A stretch of DNA of 64,000 nt. Origin: Mucilaginibacter psychrotolerans (GTDB lineage Bacteria > Bacteroidota > Bacteroidia > Sphingobacteriales > Sphingobacteriaceae). How positions within the stretch are numbered: the first letter of the stretch is position 1; each line of letters begins with the position of its first letter. The notes beneath the pieces were generated by a model. That model had not been told where the DNA came from and ran no database searches. It saw nothing but the letters and a program-made list of their open reading frames with translations. The position numbers and the translations under genes are program-made. Where the stretch lies: the NCBI RefSeq assembly GCF_004519315.1, contig NZ_SOZE01000012.1, positions 99,772 to 163,771 of the forward strand, given 5' to 3'. This document shows, one piece after another, positions 38,360 to 46,814 of the stretch.

Positions 38360-40873
38360 TTACAACTGCGCCACGGCCCTTCTCCCTCTATAAATAAAAG
38401 TACCCACTATGCCTGCTGCCAAAATGATCAGCACCCATTCCTGTGGCTCGGGTACGGCACCGGATGATTTCATGGAGGCATTTTTGAGGCTGTTTTTATT
38501 TTCATCGATGCCGAAGCGTTCGTAATCCTGCTGGGTTTCCAGTACGATCATACTCGATACCGGCGATACGATGTACGCCTGCTCTGCTTCGGCAATGGTT
38601 AGCGGCTGTACGTAATTGCGGCGGAAGTAGTCGGCACCTACCTTTTTCATGATATCGTTATAGGCAAACAGGCGCAGCAGGTGGTCGGGCGCATCCGCAG
38701 TTTTTAGGCCCGGTACTTTCTGTATCATCAGCCCGGCGTTGTCTATCACCACGGTGCTTTCGTTTTCCTGGTCGCGGGTAAATTGATGCTTATCCAGCAA
38801 GGCATCCAAGCCTTCGGCGGTGCCGTTAACGTAGCTGAAAACGCGCAGCTCTTTCAGGGCCTTCAGGTACGGACTCAACCCGCTACCCATATTATACAGG
38901 CGGATATGCCTGGGCACCTGCAGGTACGCGGTAAGGTCATCCGCAAAACCGCTGCCTTCCAAATCACTTAAATTTGGCGAGGCATCGCTGCCCTTAGCCA
39001 CCAACAACGCACTTTCCGGTACTTTTATCTCGTTTACCGGAAACAGGCTAAAACGTTGCCGGCTCAGCAAATCGAACAGGCCATCTTTATTACTATCGCT
39101 TAATTTTACCAGCTTATCGTAGTAAATGTAAACCGGCAAGCCTTTGGCTTTTTGGTATAGATTATCGTACTCAGCCTTGGTCCAGCTGTTGTTCACATCC
39201 AGGTAAAGGGCCTTCGGACTAAAGTTTTCGTACTGCGGTTGATATTCGCTCACGCGGTAAGCGGTATCCGCAAAGGCAAATGCGGTTGTAGCCAGTTGGG
39301 GCGCATTGCAGCTGATGTCCCAATCAGGGTCGTAAGTTCTGTCGGCGGTATATATATCCGCGCCGGTTTGCTTAAAAATACCGGGCAATTGCAGGCCTGC
39401 GGGCTTGTTGCTGAAGCTCAGCTGCAGGGTTTCCAGCGCGGTGGTAGCCTGCGGCCCCTCAAAAGAGGCATTCTCGTAAACCAAACGCTTACCATCCAAC
39501 CGCAGCGGACTGGTGATGCCTATCCTGAACTTGCGATTTTCCTCGGTAGTACATGGGAACACACGCACGCTGATGGTGTTGCCCTCCTGCCAGTGCACTA
39601 CCGATGGATCGTGCTGCTCTACACCTACAATGGTTTTGTAAGTCGAATCGGCTTTGGCCTTTGTAGTCAGCCGCGATTTTGCCTCTTTGCCATTAATCCA
39701 CAGCGAGAGCGAACTCACCACCGAGCCCTCGGGCAGTTGGAAGGTGTAGATGGCTTCCTGGTTGCTCCAGCTGCTCTGTGCATTGTTGCGCACAGTAAGC
39801 GTTTTTTCGGTGTAGGCCATGCGGTATTCGGGGTACAACTTCACGTTGCTGATCACGCTGATGGTCTCCAGCTTGTCACCGGCCCACAACCTGTCCTGCG
39901 CCTGGTGGCGGCTGTTGTACATGGCTTTGAGGATGTTGATACGCTCGGTTTCATCTAAATTGGGTTTCCCGAAGAACAGGCTGGCCAGCACCACCAGCGG
40001 GTCGTGCTGTTTGCGCTCGTCGAAAGAGCGGCTGGGCATCCCCCCGAAAAAGAAATTGTCGAATGCCGAAACCTCGTGGTACACCAGCCCCCTTTTTAGG
40101 ATACGTTCGGCAATGGGCGAATTATCCAGCTGCCTGCTCACGGCCACCCAGTTGGGCAGCTTACCCTCGTTGAGATTGTTTTGGTTGATGATGAGGTTGA
40201 TCTGCTTATCGGTTTGGCCCCAGCAGAACAGGAACACGCCGGCGGCTATCAGCGGCAGCGCAAAGCCCGCTGCTGCGGTGTATAACAGCCCCCGCTCCTG
40301 CCGACCGGCCCTTAGCAATATTACAACGGTAATGATGCCCAGGCAAAGCGGTGCGAAGGTGTGCAGCGCAATTCCCATGGCCAGGATGCCTATCAAACTG
40401 AGCACATACAGCGGCAGCAGGTAAAAGGCGTAGTACATAAACAGCAGCAAGGCCGCGCCTAAAAAGAAAAAGGTAAAATACCTGGGGATGGTACCAAGCC
40501 ATTGGTAGCGCATAGCCAATAGCAAGGCGATGGATGATTCCACTACCCAAATGCTCAGCCAATCGGCACTGTCGTCAAAAACGTTCATTTCGCGATTGAG
40601 GGCGAATGCGCTGATAAAGCTAAGTACCAGCAGCACGGCGGTATGCTCGGCTTTGCCGCGCGAGTAGTGCCAGCCATGCTTGCGAATGGTATCAACGATC
40701 ACCGCCACGCCGAAGCCTACGGATATCGCATAATTTACGATGAACGCCCCGAAGGCCGAATCGGGCCGACCGTACAAACCTGTGAGCCAAAACGAGGCTG
40801 CGGAAATAAGGATAAGAAGAAGGCCGGTGGTGGTAAGCCTATCCTGCTTAAAGTAATTGCTTAATGTTGTCAT
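38360..40873 (-). CDS. XrtN-system VIT-domain protein with PEP-type sorting tail
   Basis: The 837-residue membrane protein has about seven N-terminal membrane spans (residues 15-215), a VIT domain at about 338-465 (VKLYPEYRMAYTEKTLTVRN; FQLPEGSVVSSLSLWING), and a long extracytoplasmic region. The last 32 residues form a sorting signal: PEPQEW, a hydrophobic helix, then a basic end (YRGRRAVAQL). This is the substrate-type tail used by exosortases, and VIT proteins of this layout are the known companions of exosortase N. It is thus the likely sole local substrate. What the VIT protein does is not established. The gene is bounded on both sides by long palindromes. Confidence 0.9.
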   Translation of the reverse strand: MTTLSNYFKQDRLTTTGLLLILISAASFWLTGLYGRPDSAFGAFIVNYAISVGFGVAVIVDTIRKHGWHYSRGKAEHTAVLLVLSFISAFALNREMNVFDDSADWLSIWVVESSIALLLAMRYQWLGTIPRYFTFFFLGAALLLFMYYAFYLLPLYVLSLIGILAMGIALHTFAPLCLGIITVVILLRAGRQERGLLYTAAAGFALPLIAAGVFLFCWGQTDKQINLIINQNNLNEGKLPNWVAVSRQLDNSPIAERILKRGLVYHEVSAFDNFFFGGMPSRSFDERKQHDPLVVLASLFFGKPNLDETERINILKAMYNSRHQAQDRLWAGDKLETISVISNVKLYPEYRMAYTEKTLTVRNNAQSSWSNQEAIYTFQLPEGSVVSSLSLWINGKEAKSRLTTKAKADSTYKTIVGVEQHDPSVVHWQEGNTISVRVFPCTTEENRKFRIGITSPLRLDGKRLVYENASFEGPQATTALETLQLSFSNKPAGLQLPGIFKQTGADIYTADRTYDPDWDISCNAPQLATTAFAFADTAYRVSEYQPQYENFSPKALYLDVNNSWTKAEYDNLYQKAKGLPVYIYYDKLVKLSDSNKDGLFDLLSRQRFSLFPVNEIKVPESALLVAKGSDASPNLSDLEGSGFADDLTAYLQVPRHIRLYNMGSGLSPYLKALKELRVFSYVNGTAEGLDALLDKHQFTRDQENESTVVIDNAGLMIQKVPGLKTADAPDHLLRLFAYNDIMKKVGADYFRRNYVQPLTIAEAEQAYIVSPVSSMIVLETQQDYERFGIDENKNSLKNASMKSSGAVPEPQEWVLIILAAGIVGTFIYRGRRAVAQL

Positions 40874-40929
40874 AATATTTAATAAAAAGTACTTTGAAAT
40901 TCAGAGTTTATAGGTAAAAAATAGAAGCC

Positions 40930-41022
40930 AGCCCCCTCTAAATCTCCCCCGGTAGGGGAGACTTTAGCTTCTTCCGCTTTGTTTTTAAAGTCCTCCCTAC
41001 CGGGGAGGATTTAGGAGGGGCT
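40930..41022. repeat. long intergenic palindrome upstream of the VIT gene
   Basis: AGCCCCCTCTAAATCTCCC...GGGAGACTTT and its mate AAAGTCCTCCC...GGATTTAGGAGGGGCT are nearly perfect 36-base arms around a 20-base centre. Each arm also contains a smaller C/G inverted repeat. It lies between the regulator gene and the VIT gene. Confidence 0.8.
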
Positions 41023-41055
41023 CACTTTGAAATTCAAAGCGTATGCCTAAATTTT

Positions 41056-41358
41056 TTATTTCTTCTGCTGTTTGATCAAATTTTCCAACTCTTGCAGGTG
41101 GCGTTTAAAAGCCTGCACGCCCAAGTCAGAAGCGATGTACTTCGTATTGGGCTTGCGTCCCAAAAAAGACTTGTTCACCGTGATGTACTCCTCCTTTTCC
41201 AGCGCCTTTAGGTGCGAGGCCAGGTTGCCGTCGGTAACATCCAGCAGTTCTTTCAGCGAATTAAAGTCGTAGCTTTCGTTGGCCACCAGCACGCTCATGA
41301 TCTGTAAGCGTATGCGGTTCTCAAAAGCCTTATCAAAATTAGTTAAGGTAACTTTCAC
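41056..41358 (-). CDS. winged-helix transcriptional regulator (ArsR/MarR-like, HTH_34 type)
   Basis: The 100-residue protein is a single winged helix. The recognition region is LKELLDVTDGNLASHLKALEKEEYI at about 36-60, followed by the wing KSFLGRKPNTKY. Regulators of this type are usually paired with a small membrane protein, as here: its start overlaps the stop of the upstream membrane gene by 4 bp (ATGA type). It probably represses that pair. The signal is unknown. Confidence 0.85.
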   Translation of the reverse strand: MKVTLTNFDKAFENRIRLQIMSVLVANESYDFNSLKELLDVTDGNLASHLKALEKEEYITVNKSFLGRKPNTKYIASDLGVQAFKRHLQELENLIKQQKK

Positions 41359-41966
41359 CTGTCGTATTTAAAGTGCATAATGGTGCCGTACAAAATGTGC
41401 AGCACACCAAAGCCAAAGGCCCAAAAAAACAAGCCGTAGCCCGGGAAGATGGCGGCCAGCAAGCCCAGCCCAACATCAAGCAGGCCCAGCCATTTTACGT
41501 CGCCAAAGGTATATTTACTGGCGGCTATCAAAGCCAGTCCGTAAAAAATTAAGGTACATGGACCAATTACCACATAGTAGCCGCGCAGCAGCATAATTAC
41601 GCAGAAGATACCGCCCGCCACCAGGGGCACCGCACCGTTCAATAACAACGATTGGCTGCTTTGGTTCCAAACGCTCTGGCCTTTTTTACCCGCCTTGCGA
41701 ACGGTTAGCAATAAGCCGGTGGCTACCGAAAAAATAAGCACCGCTATGGCCAGCAAAACCAGTTGCCCCTCCAGCAACTCATCGTACCCTACGCGGGTAG
41801 CCGAATCGTTCTCCGTGTAAAGTAGTCTATAAGCTGCCCCTGCACCCAGCAAAGCATATATGCCGGCCATAATGCCCGATAGGCCGCTCAACGAAATAAA
41901 CTTGGTGCTCCTATCCATAATGTTGCGGATGGAGCTGATTTCGGCCAGTAAGTCTTTTTCTTCCAT
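41355..41966 (-). CDS. membrane protein partner of the winged-helix regulator
   Basis: The 203-residue protein has a soluble N-terminus (MEEKDLLAEISSIRNIMDRST) and about six membrane spans. It starts an operon with the regulator at 41056 through a 4-bp overlap. Such regulator/membrane-protein pairs are common in Bacteroidota and have no assigned role. Confidence 0.8.
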   Translation of the reverse strand: MEEKDLLAEISSIRNIMDRSTKFISLSGLSGIMAGIYALLGAGAAYRLLYTENDSATRVGYDELLEGQLVLLAIAVLIFSVATGLLLTVRKAGKKGQSVWNQSSQSLLLNGAVPLVAGGIFCVIMLLRGYYVVIGPCTLIFYGLALIAASKYTFGDVKWLGLLDVGLGLLAAIFPGYGLFFWAFGFGVLHILYGTIMHFKYDR

Positions 41967-42078
41967 TTAAAGTACTTTGTTATTCAAAGTAACATAATGA
42001 AAACGAGATGTGCAAGAAGTTTATAAAATAATTTTTTAAGGGGGGGAGGAATTAGGTTTACACCCTTTAATCAAAACG

Positions 42079-42191
42079 TCATCCCGAACTTGTTTCGGGA
42101 CCCCACGGGACGGGTAACTGGTATGCATAGTCGCACTGCATGTTGGCTACTTTTACGATGGGGTGTTGAAATAATCAACATGACGATTACT
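42079..42191. repeat. dispersed MITE-like repeat with CGTCAT ... ATGACG ends
   Basis: The element begins CGTCATCCCGAACTTGTTTC and ends near CAACATGACG. A small hairpin TCCCGAA..TTCGGGA is at the left end. This kind of CGTCATCCCGAA repeat is widespread between genes in many bacteria. Confidence 0.6.
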
Positions 42192-42195
42192 TTAA

Positions 42196-42889
42196 TTTCA
42201 TAGCGATGGGTTTAAAACCTCGCGTGTTAGGAGCATAGTTTTCAAGCATTTACCGATTGGTTTGAACGTAGCTAACCTCGAATGCAGCTGTATTCCGTCG
42301 ACTAAAAGTCGACGGCAATGAAGGTGGGTTTGCGGTCATTGGCGTAAATTAAAGTATGGTAAAAAGTGAAGCACCTTCATTGCCGTTCCATTTATGGAAC
42401 GGACAAGCTAAAAGTCGACGGCAATGAAGTTGGGTTTGCGGTCGTTGGCGTAAATTAAAGTATGGTAAAAAGTGAAGCACCTTCATTGCCGTTCCATTTA
42501 TGGAACGGACAAGCTAAAAGTCGACAGCAATGAAGGTGGGTTTGCGGTCGTTGCCGTAAATTAAAGTATGGTAAAGCACCTTCATTGCCGTTCCATTTAT
42601 GGAACGGACAAGCTAAAAGTCGACGGCAATGATGGTGGGTTTGCGGTCGTTGCCGTAAACTAAAGTATGGTAAAGCACCTTCATTGCCGTTCCATTTATG
42701 GAACGGACAAGCTAAAAGTCGACGGCAATGAAGTTGGGTTTGCGGTCGTTGGCGTAAATTAAAGTATGGTAAAAAGTGAAGCACCTTCATTGCCGTTCCA
42801 TTTATGGAACGGACAAGCAATGCAGAGTGGTAATGCAAACAAACTTTCAAGGTTTCGAACACTCGAGTTTAAAACCCATCGCTATGAAA
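42196..42889. repeat. element with 32-bp inverted ends enclosing five palindromic tandem units
   Basis: The left end 42196-42228 (TTTCATAGCGATGGGTTT...) and right end 42858-42889 are inverted copies with few differences. Inside, units start with GTCGAC at 42308, 42414, 42520, 42619 and 42718, with lengths 106, 106, 99, 99 and about 101 bp; the length change is a 7-bp indel. Each unit contains the palindrome CCGTTCCAT-TTA-TGGAACGG. Adjacent units also pair CACCTTCATTGCCG with CGGCAATGAAGGTG, so each junction can fold into a branched hairpin. No transposase or supported gene lies inside. Neither CRISPR-like spacing nor integron attC features fit. Confidence 0.85.
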
Positions 42890-42957
42890 TAGCCTTAATA
42901 TTTCGTCTGAAAAGCGTGAATCCATTCGTCTATCCGGTTTATCGCCCATTGCCAAAA

Positions 42958-43179
42958 TCAGGCCGCATACAACACCGGCTTCAGCATATCGCGCATATCT
43001 ATCTCCATGGCATCGCACAACAGTATAAACCTATCCAGCGTAAGCGCAGTAAAGCCAAGCTCAACTTTGCTGTACGCATTTTGCGACATGTTTAATTTAT
43101 AGGCAATGTAATCCTGGCTGTAGTTTAGTTGCAGGCGCCTCTGGCGTATGGCTGCGGCAAGTGCTTTTCCGTTGAACAT
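42958..43179 (-). CDS. small XRE-family HTH regulator, copy 1
   Basis: The 73-residue protein is a bare lambda-repressor-like HTH: RRLQLNYSQDYIAYKLNMSQ with NAYSKVELG and the helix LDRFILLCDAMEI. It is about 50% identical to the next gene and shares SQDY and SQNAYSK. Its stop is 68 bp from the right end of the palindrome element. No partner gene is visible. Confidence 0.85.
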   Translation of the reverse strand: MFNGKALAAAIRQRRLQLNYSQDYIAYKLNMSQNAYSKVELGFTALTLDRFILLCDAMEIDMRDMLKPVLYAA

Positions 43180-43262
43180 ATCTGGTTGGTTTTTAGCTGG
43201 CTGCTGTTTATAATTACAAAATACGGTGTTGACAGCAACGCGGTTTTATTACCGTTTATATA

Positions 43263-43502
43263 TCACAGGCCTTGTCCGCGTAAGCTTTCGGCGTATTTGC
43301 CCAGCAATGCTTCTACCTCTATTTCTAATGCCTGGCACAAAACCATAAATTTGCCCAGGGTGATGCCGGTTTGCCCCAGTTCCATCTTGCTATAGGCGTT
43401 TTGCGACATAGCCAACTTCCCTGCCACATAATCCTGCGAATAGTTTAATTCCAGTCTGCGCCGGCGAATAACCCTCGCCAGCACTTTTCCATCGTATTTC
43501 AT
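43263..43502 (-). CDS. small XRE-family HTH regulator, copy 2
   Basis: I use the ATG at 43502 (MKYDGKVLARVIRR), which matches the start of copy 1 (MFNGKALAAAIRQ). The 79-residue product has the HTH RRLELNYSQDYVAGKLAMSQ and NAYSKMELG. Copy 1 lies 83 bp downstream on the same strand, so the pair arose by tandem duplication and may be co-transcribed. DNA target and role are unknown. Confidence 0.83.
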   Translation of the reverse strand: MKYDGKVLARVIRRRRLELNYSQDYVAGKLAMSQNAYSKMELGQTGITLGKFMVLCQALEIEVEALLGKYAESLRGQGL

Positions 43503-43937
43503 AAATGTATCTGTTAGCACAAGGGAACAACCTGCGTTATCGTGCTTTAAACCAAGAGATATCCATCTACCCCTTTAGCAATAATTTACGAAATTAACTA
43601 CAACGAAGTTTTTGTATTTATTAATAAAAAACTAGCCAAAATTAAGGTGTTTTAGGATTAAGTACTCAGAACCCTGTTAATCCTGAAACGGCGAAGCCAT
43701 CTTTAGTACTTTTAAAAAAAATGGCCGACGAAAAATTCTGGGCCAGATAATTTTGTAAAACAATGGCTTGGCACTTTAGCAGGTTGCGGTCAGTCCGTTC
43801 CCAGGGACAGAATTTCGGATGGCGTGAGTTCCTTACGTGCCCTGCAAGGGTAAAGCGGCTTTGAATGCGAGCCAAATGGAGGACGCTTGCGTCAACGAGC
43901 TACTAATAATTACCCGATAGCATTAATTTTTGACGGC
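43503..43937. other. intergenic, degenerate repeat traces only
   Basis: No gene is supported in these 435 bp. The stretch near 43686-43712 (AACGGCGAAGCCATCTTTAG) resembles one at 51432-51455, suggesting remnants of a dispersed element. Confidence 0.4.
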
Positions 43938-44792
43938 TCATAAGCCCTGTGCTTTCTCCGCATCCCTATACTTTTTAGGGCTTACGGCTTTTTTCTTTAA
44001 AAATACCCGGTTAAAATACGTTTGTGATTCAAACCCGGTTTCAAAAGCAACCAGTTCTATGGGCTTGTCTGTTTCCATGATGAGTTCGCATGCCTTGCTA
44101 ATCCTGATCTCGTTAACATAGTCGGAAAAGGTTTTCCCCGTTACCCGTTTAAAAAACTTGCAAAAAGCACTTTCCGACAAATGGACCAGTTCCGACGCTT
44201 TACTTAGCGAAACTTTTGTGGTGTAGTTTGCTTGTACGTAGGCAAACACTTTAGCTATTCTGCGGTGGTGCGCTTTGTCGTTCAGTGGCTTCAAATACCC
44301 GGAAGACAATTGTTTTGCTTTTTTGCCCGTGAGCATGTGCAGCACCTTAATCAGCAGTAAAAAGGCATCCATCCCTTTATATTTCACAAGATCCCGGAGC
44401 AGTAAAATCATATCGTTTGTTACGGCCTGAAAGTGCAAGCCGTTTTTGGCATTTGCCAGTAAGGTACGTACCTCTTTCATTTCGGGGTAACCAAACAGCG
44501 GATCAATAAAAATTTGTGAAAACTGAATCACGATAGCCTCGCAATTATCGTTCATATTGGCGCCGCTCACCCACGAATGTGGTAGCATTGGCCCAAGCAG
44601 CACCAAATCGCCCGCTTCATAGTTCTCATAACTATCGCCTACAAATCTTTTCCCTTTGCTTTTCAAGATCAACGTCAACTCATATTCAGGATGATAATGC
44701 CATACAAAATCAAAAGAAGGCACGATGAGATGGTAATACACGAACGATGAATCCGCGCTGCCTAAGGGCAACTGTTCCAGCTTTGCTTTCAT
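43938..44792 (-). CDS. AraC-family transcriptional regulator
   Basis: The 284-residue protein has an N-terminal cupin-like ligand domain (about 20-90, with FDFVWHYHPEYELTLI and DLVLLGPMLPHSW) and a C-terminal double HTH at about 185-280 (VSLSKASELVHLSESAFCKF; FETGFESQTYFNRVFLKK). This is the AraC layout for sugar or sugar-derived inducers. It diverges from the phytanoyl-CoA dioxygenase-like gene across a 116-bp gap with an inverted repeat, and is the probable regulator of that gene. The inducer is unknown. Confidence 0.9.
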   Translation of the reverse strand: MKAKLEQLPLGSADSSFVYYHLIVPSFDFVWHYHPEYELTLILKSKGKRFVGDSYENYEAGDLVLLGPMLPHSWVSGANMNDNCEAIVIQFSQIFIDPLFGYPEMKEVRTLLANAKNGLHFQAVTNDMILLLRDLVKYKGMDAFLLLIKVLHMLTGKKAKQLSSGYLKPLNDKAHHRRIAKVFAYVQANYTTKVSLSKASELVHLSESAFCKFFKRVTGKTFSDYVNEIRISKACELIMETDKPIELVAFETGFESQTYFNRVFLKKKAVSPKKYRDAEKAQGL

Positions 44793-44841
44793 ACTATATT
44801 GTTAAAATATGATGATAATTTAAGTATATTTTCAATATAGT
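44793..44841. promoter_or_regulatory. inverted repeat in the AraC/dioxygenase divergent region
   Basis: ACTATATTG at 44793-44801 and CAATATAGT at 44833-44841 are perfect 9-bp inverted arms. The left arm touches the AraC-gene start codon. A TAGTTTTG box at 44888-44895 could be the -7 element for the dioxygenase gene at 44909. An operator role is inferred. Confidence 0.45.
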
Positions 44842-44908
44842 GCTGATTTTTGATAGCGGCGTACTATTAAATAGTGATAGCAAACAATAGTTTTGATAAA
44901 AAAAACCA

Positions 44909-45727
44909 ATGCAGACAGCCACCTCAATCACCAATTTTCTTCAGCAACCTTACGCGTTAACTAATGAACAAATTAGCTTTTATCAGAAAAACCGCTTCAT
45001 CAAGCTAAAGGATGTACTTAACGAAGAGACGCTGAATTTCTTTAATGATGCAATAACAAAAACGGTTGCCTTATTAAACACCGAATTGAGGCCGCTGGAA
45101 GAACGGACCACTTACGAAAAAGCTTTTCTGCAACTTTTTAACCTTTGGCTGGAAGATGAAGTGGTTAAGGAATTGATATTCAGCAAACGCCTGGCAAAGC
45201 TAGCGGCTGATTTAATGGAGGTTGACGGTGTGCGCCTTTACCACGACCAGGCCTTGTTTAAAGAACCGGGCGGTGGCATTACGCCCTGGCATGCCGACCA
45301 ATATTACTGGCCGCTGGAAACCGATAAAACGGTTACTGCCTGGATACCATTACAAGCAATACCCTTATCAATGGGGCCGCTGGAATTTAGTGCGGGCAGC
45401 CATCAGATAGTAAGCGGGAGAGAATTAGAAATTGGCGACGAAAGCGAATTGCTGATACAGCAAAAGCTTAAGGTTACCGATTTTAAGCATGTGATAGAAC
45501 CGTTTGATGCGGGAGAGATCAGTTTCCATTCGGGTTGGGTGTTTCACCGGGCGGGGGCCAATAAAAGCAACGAGATGCGAAAAGTGATGACGATCATCTA
45601 CATGGATGCGGCCATGAAACTAAAGCAACCCGAAAACCAGAACCAGGTGAACGACTGGCACAGGTGGTGCCCCGGGGCGACTATCGGCGAGATCATCAAC
45701 AGCCCAATAAACCCGGTACTTTACTAA
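44909..45727 (+). CDS. phytanoyl-CoA dioxygenase (PhyH) family protein
   Basis: The 272-residue protein is a non-haem Fe(II)/2-oxoglutarate oxygenase. The iron ligands are H128 and D130 in WHADQYYWP and H213 in VFHRAGAN. A downstream Arg-type 2-oxoglutarate contact is likely near RKVMTIIYMD. Bacterial PhyH proteins hydroxylate varied small molecules, and substrate cannot be read here. Divergent placement from an AraC regulator suggests inducible use on an imported compound. The next gene, a secreted esterase, lies 74 bp downstream. Confidence 0.9.
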   Translation: MQTATSITNFLQQPYALTNEQISFYQKNRFIKLKDVLNEETLNFFNDAITKTVALLNTELRPLEERTTYEKAFLQLFNLWLEDEVVKELIFSKRLAKLAADLMEVDGVRLYHDQALFKEPGGGITPWHADQYYWPLETDKTVTAWIPLQAIPLSMGPLEFSAGSHQIVSGRELEIGDESELLIQQKLKVTDFKHVIEPFDAGEISFHSGWVFHRAGANKSNEMRKVMTIIYMDAAMKLKQPENQNQVNDWHRWCPGATIGEIINSPINPVLY

Positions 45728-45801
45728 ACAATAATTAAACCGTCTTTAATCCCCGGCCGGGAAGCCTTGCTTGTTGCCCGCCCAACCAAAAAAAGCAAGC
45801 A

Positions 45802-46761
45802 ATGATTTATACTATCTACACAAAAAACACATTTAAATCCCTATTAACCATACTGCTTTGTTTCGTTACGATTTTTAAAATGGAGGCACAGCCAATACCC
45901 AAAGCAGTTTGTGGATCGATCACCAGGATTGCCAATTTCCCATCCAAATATGTGCTGGCACGCAATGTGGATGTTTGGCTGCCGGATGGGTACTCGCCGC
46001 AGAAAAAATATGCCGTATTGTACATGCACGATGGGCAAATGCTGTTTGATAGTACCACTACCTGGAATCATCAAGCCTGGGACGTTGATGATACGATGTG
46101 CCGTTTGCTGGCCGAAAAAAAAGTAAAGGATTGTATCGTAGTCGGAATATGGAATACGAATTTAAGGCATCAGGAGTATTTCCCACAGAAGGCATTTTAC
46201 AGCCTCCCGGATGCCGAACGGCAAAAGATTTTAGCTATTGGAAAGGATGGCGGTAGCCCGCTGCTGGGCAACGGCCCGGTATCAGATAACTATCTCAAAT
46301 TCATGGTAAAAGAGTTAAAGCCCTATATCGACAGTCATTACAGTACTTTGGCCGACCGGGAAAATACCTTCATAGCCGGATCGAGTATGGGCGGGCTGAT
46401 ATCCATGTACGCCATTTGCGAATACCCTAAAGTTTTTGGTGGCGCGGCATGCCTTTCTACCCACTGGCCCGGTACCTTTACAACAGTTGATAACCCCATA
46501 CCGGGCGCATTTATAACGTATTTAAAAAAGCATCTGCCTTCTCCCCAGGGTCACAAAGTATACTTTGATTACGGCAGCAAAACCCTCGATGCCATGTATA
46601 AGCCGTACCAGCTGCGTGCCGATACCGTGATGCAAAACGCAGGATATGATGAGCATAACTGGTTAACACGCGAATTCCCGGGAGACGACCATTCCGAAGC
46701 TTCTTGGGCAAAACGGTTAGCTGTTCCGTTAATGTTTCTGTTAAAACCTCCGTCGAATTAA
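45802..46761 (+). CDS. secreted esterase of the enterochelin-esterase/putative esterase type
   Basis: The 319-residue protein has an N-terminal hydrophobic leader (FKSLLTILLCFVTIF) ending near MEAQP. It is an alpha/beta hydrolase with nucleophile S195 in AGSSMGGL, an oxyanion region near LYMHDGQMLFD, and catalytic H297 in GDDHSEASW. Family members cleave esters such as feruloyl or acetyl groups or siderophore esters. The gap before it contains a hairpin (CTTGCTTG / CAAGCAA) whose right arm covers the start codon, which might limit translation. It may be co-expressed with the PhyH-like gene. Confidence 0.85.
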   Translation: MIYTIYTKNTFKSLLTILLCFVTIFKMEAQPIPKAVCGSITRIANFPSKYVLARNVDVWLPDGYSPQKKYAVLYMHDGQMLFDSTTTWNHQAWDVDDTMCRLLAEKKVKDCIVVGIWNTNLRHQEYFPQKAFYSLPDAERQKILAIGKDGGSPLLGNGPVSDNYLKFMVKELKPYIDSHYSTLADRENTFIAGSSMGGLISMYAICEYPKVFGGAACLSTHWPGTFTTVDNPIPGAFITYLKKHLPSPQGHKVYFDYGSKTLDAMYKPYQLRADTVMQNAGYDEHNWLTREFPGDDHSEASWAKRLAVPLMFLLKPPSN

Positions 46762-46814
46762 TCACCTAAAGCAAGCTGCCTAAAAAAACAAAATGAAACT
46801 ACGCATCTAAACGC

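Noticed and set aside
42308..42819. CRISPR array or integron attC array
   Set aside because: The units are 99-106 bp with no unique spacers, and no GTTRRRY/RYYYAAC core or cassette gene is present.
42455..42862. Minus-strand 135-residue frame with a 33-residue repeat containing LLACPFHKWNGNEG
   Set aside because: It is open only because the 99-bp units are a multiple of three; the 106-bp units break it. It is a shadow of the DNA repeat.
43666..43875. Minus-strand 69-residue frame before the AraC gene
   Set aside because: No family features, low-complexity surroundings, and overlap with a repeat-like remnant.
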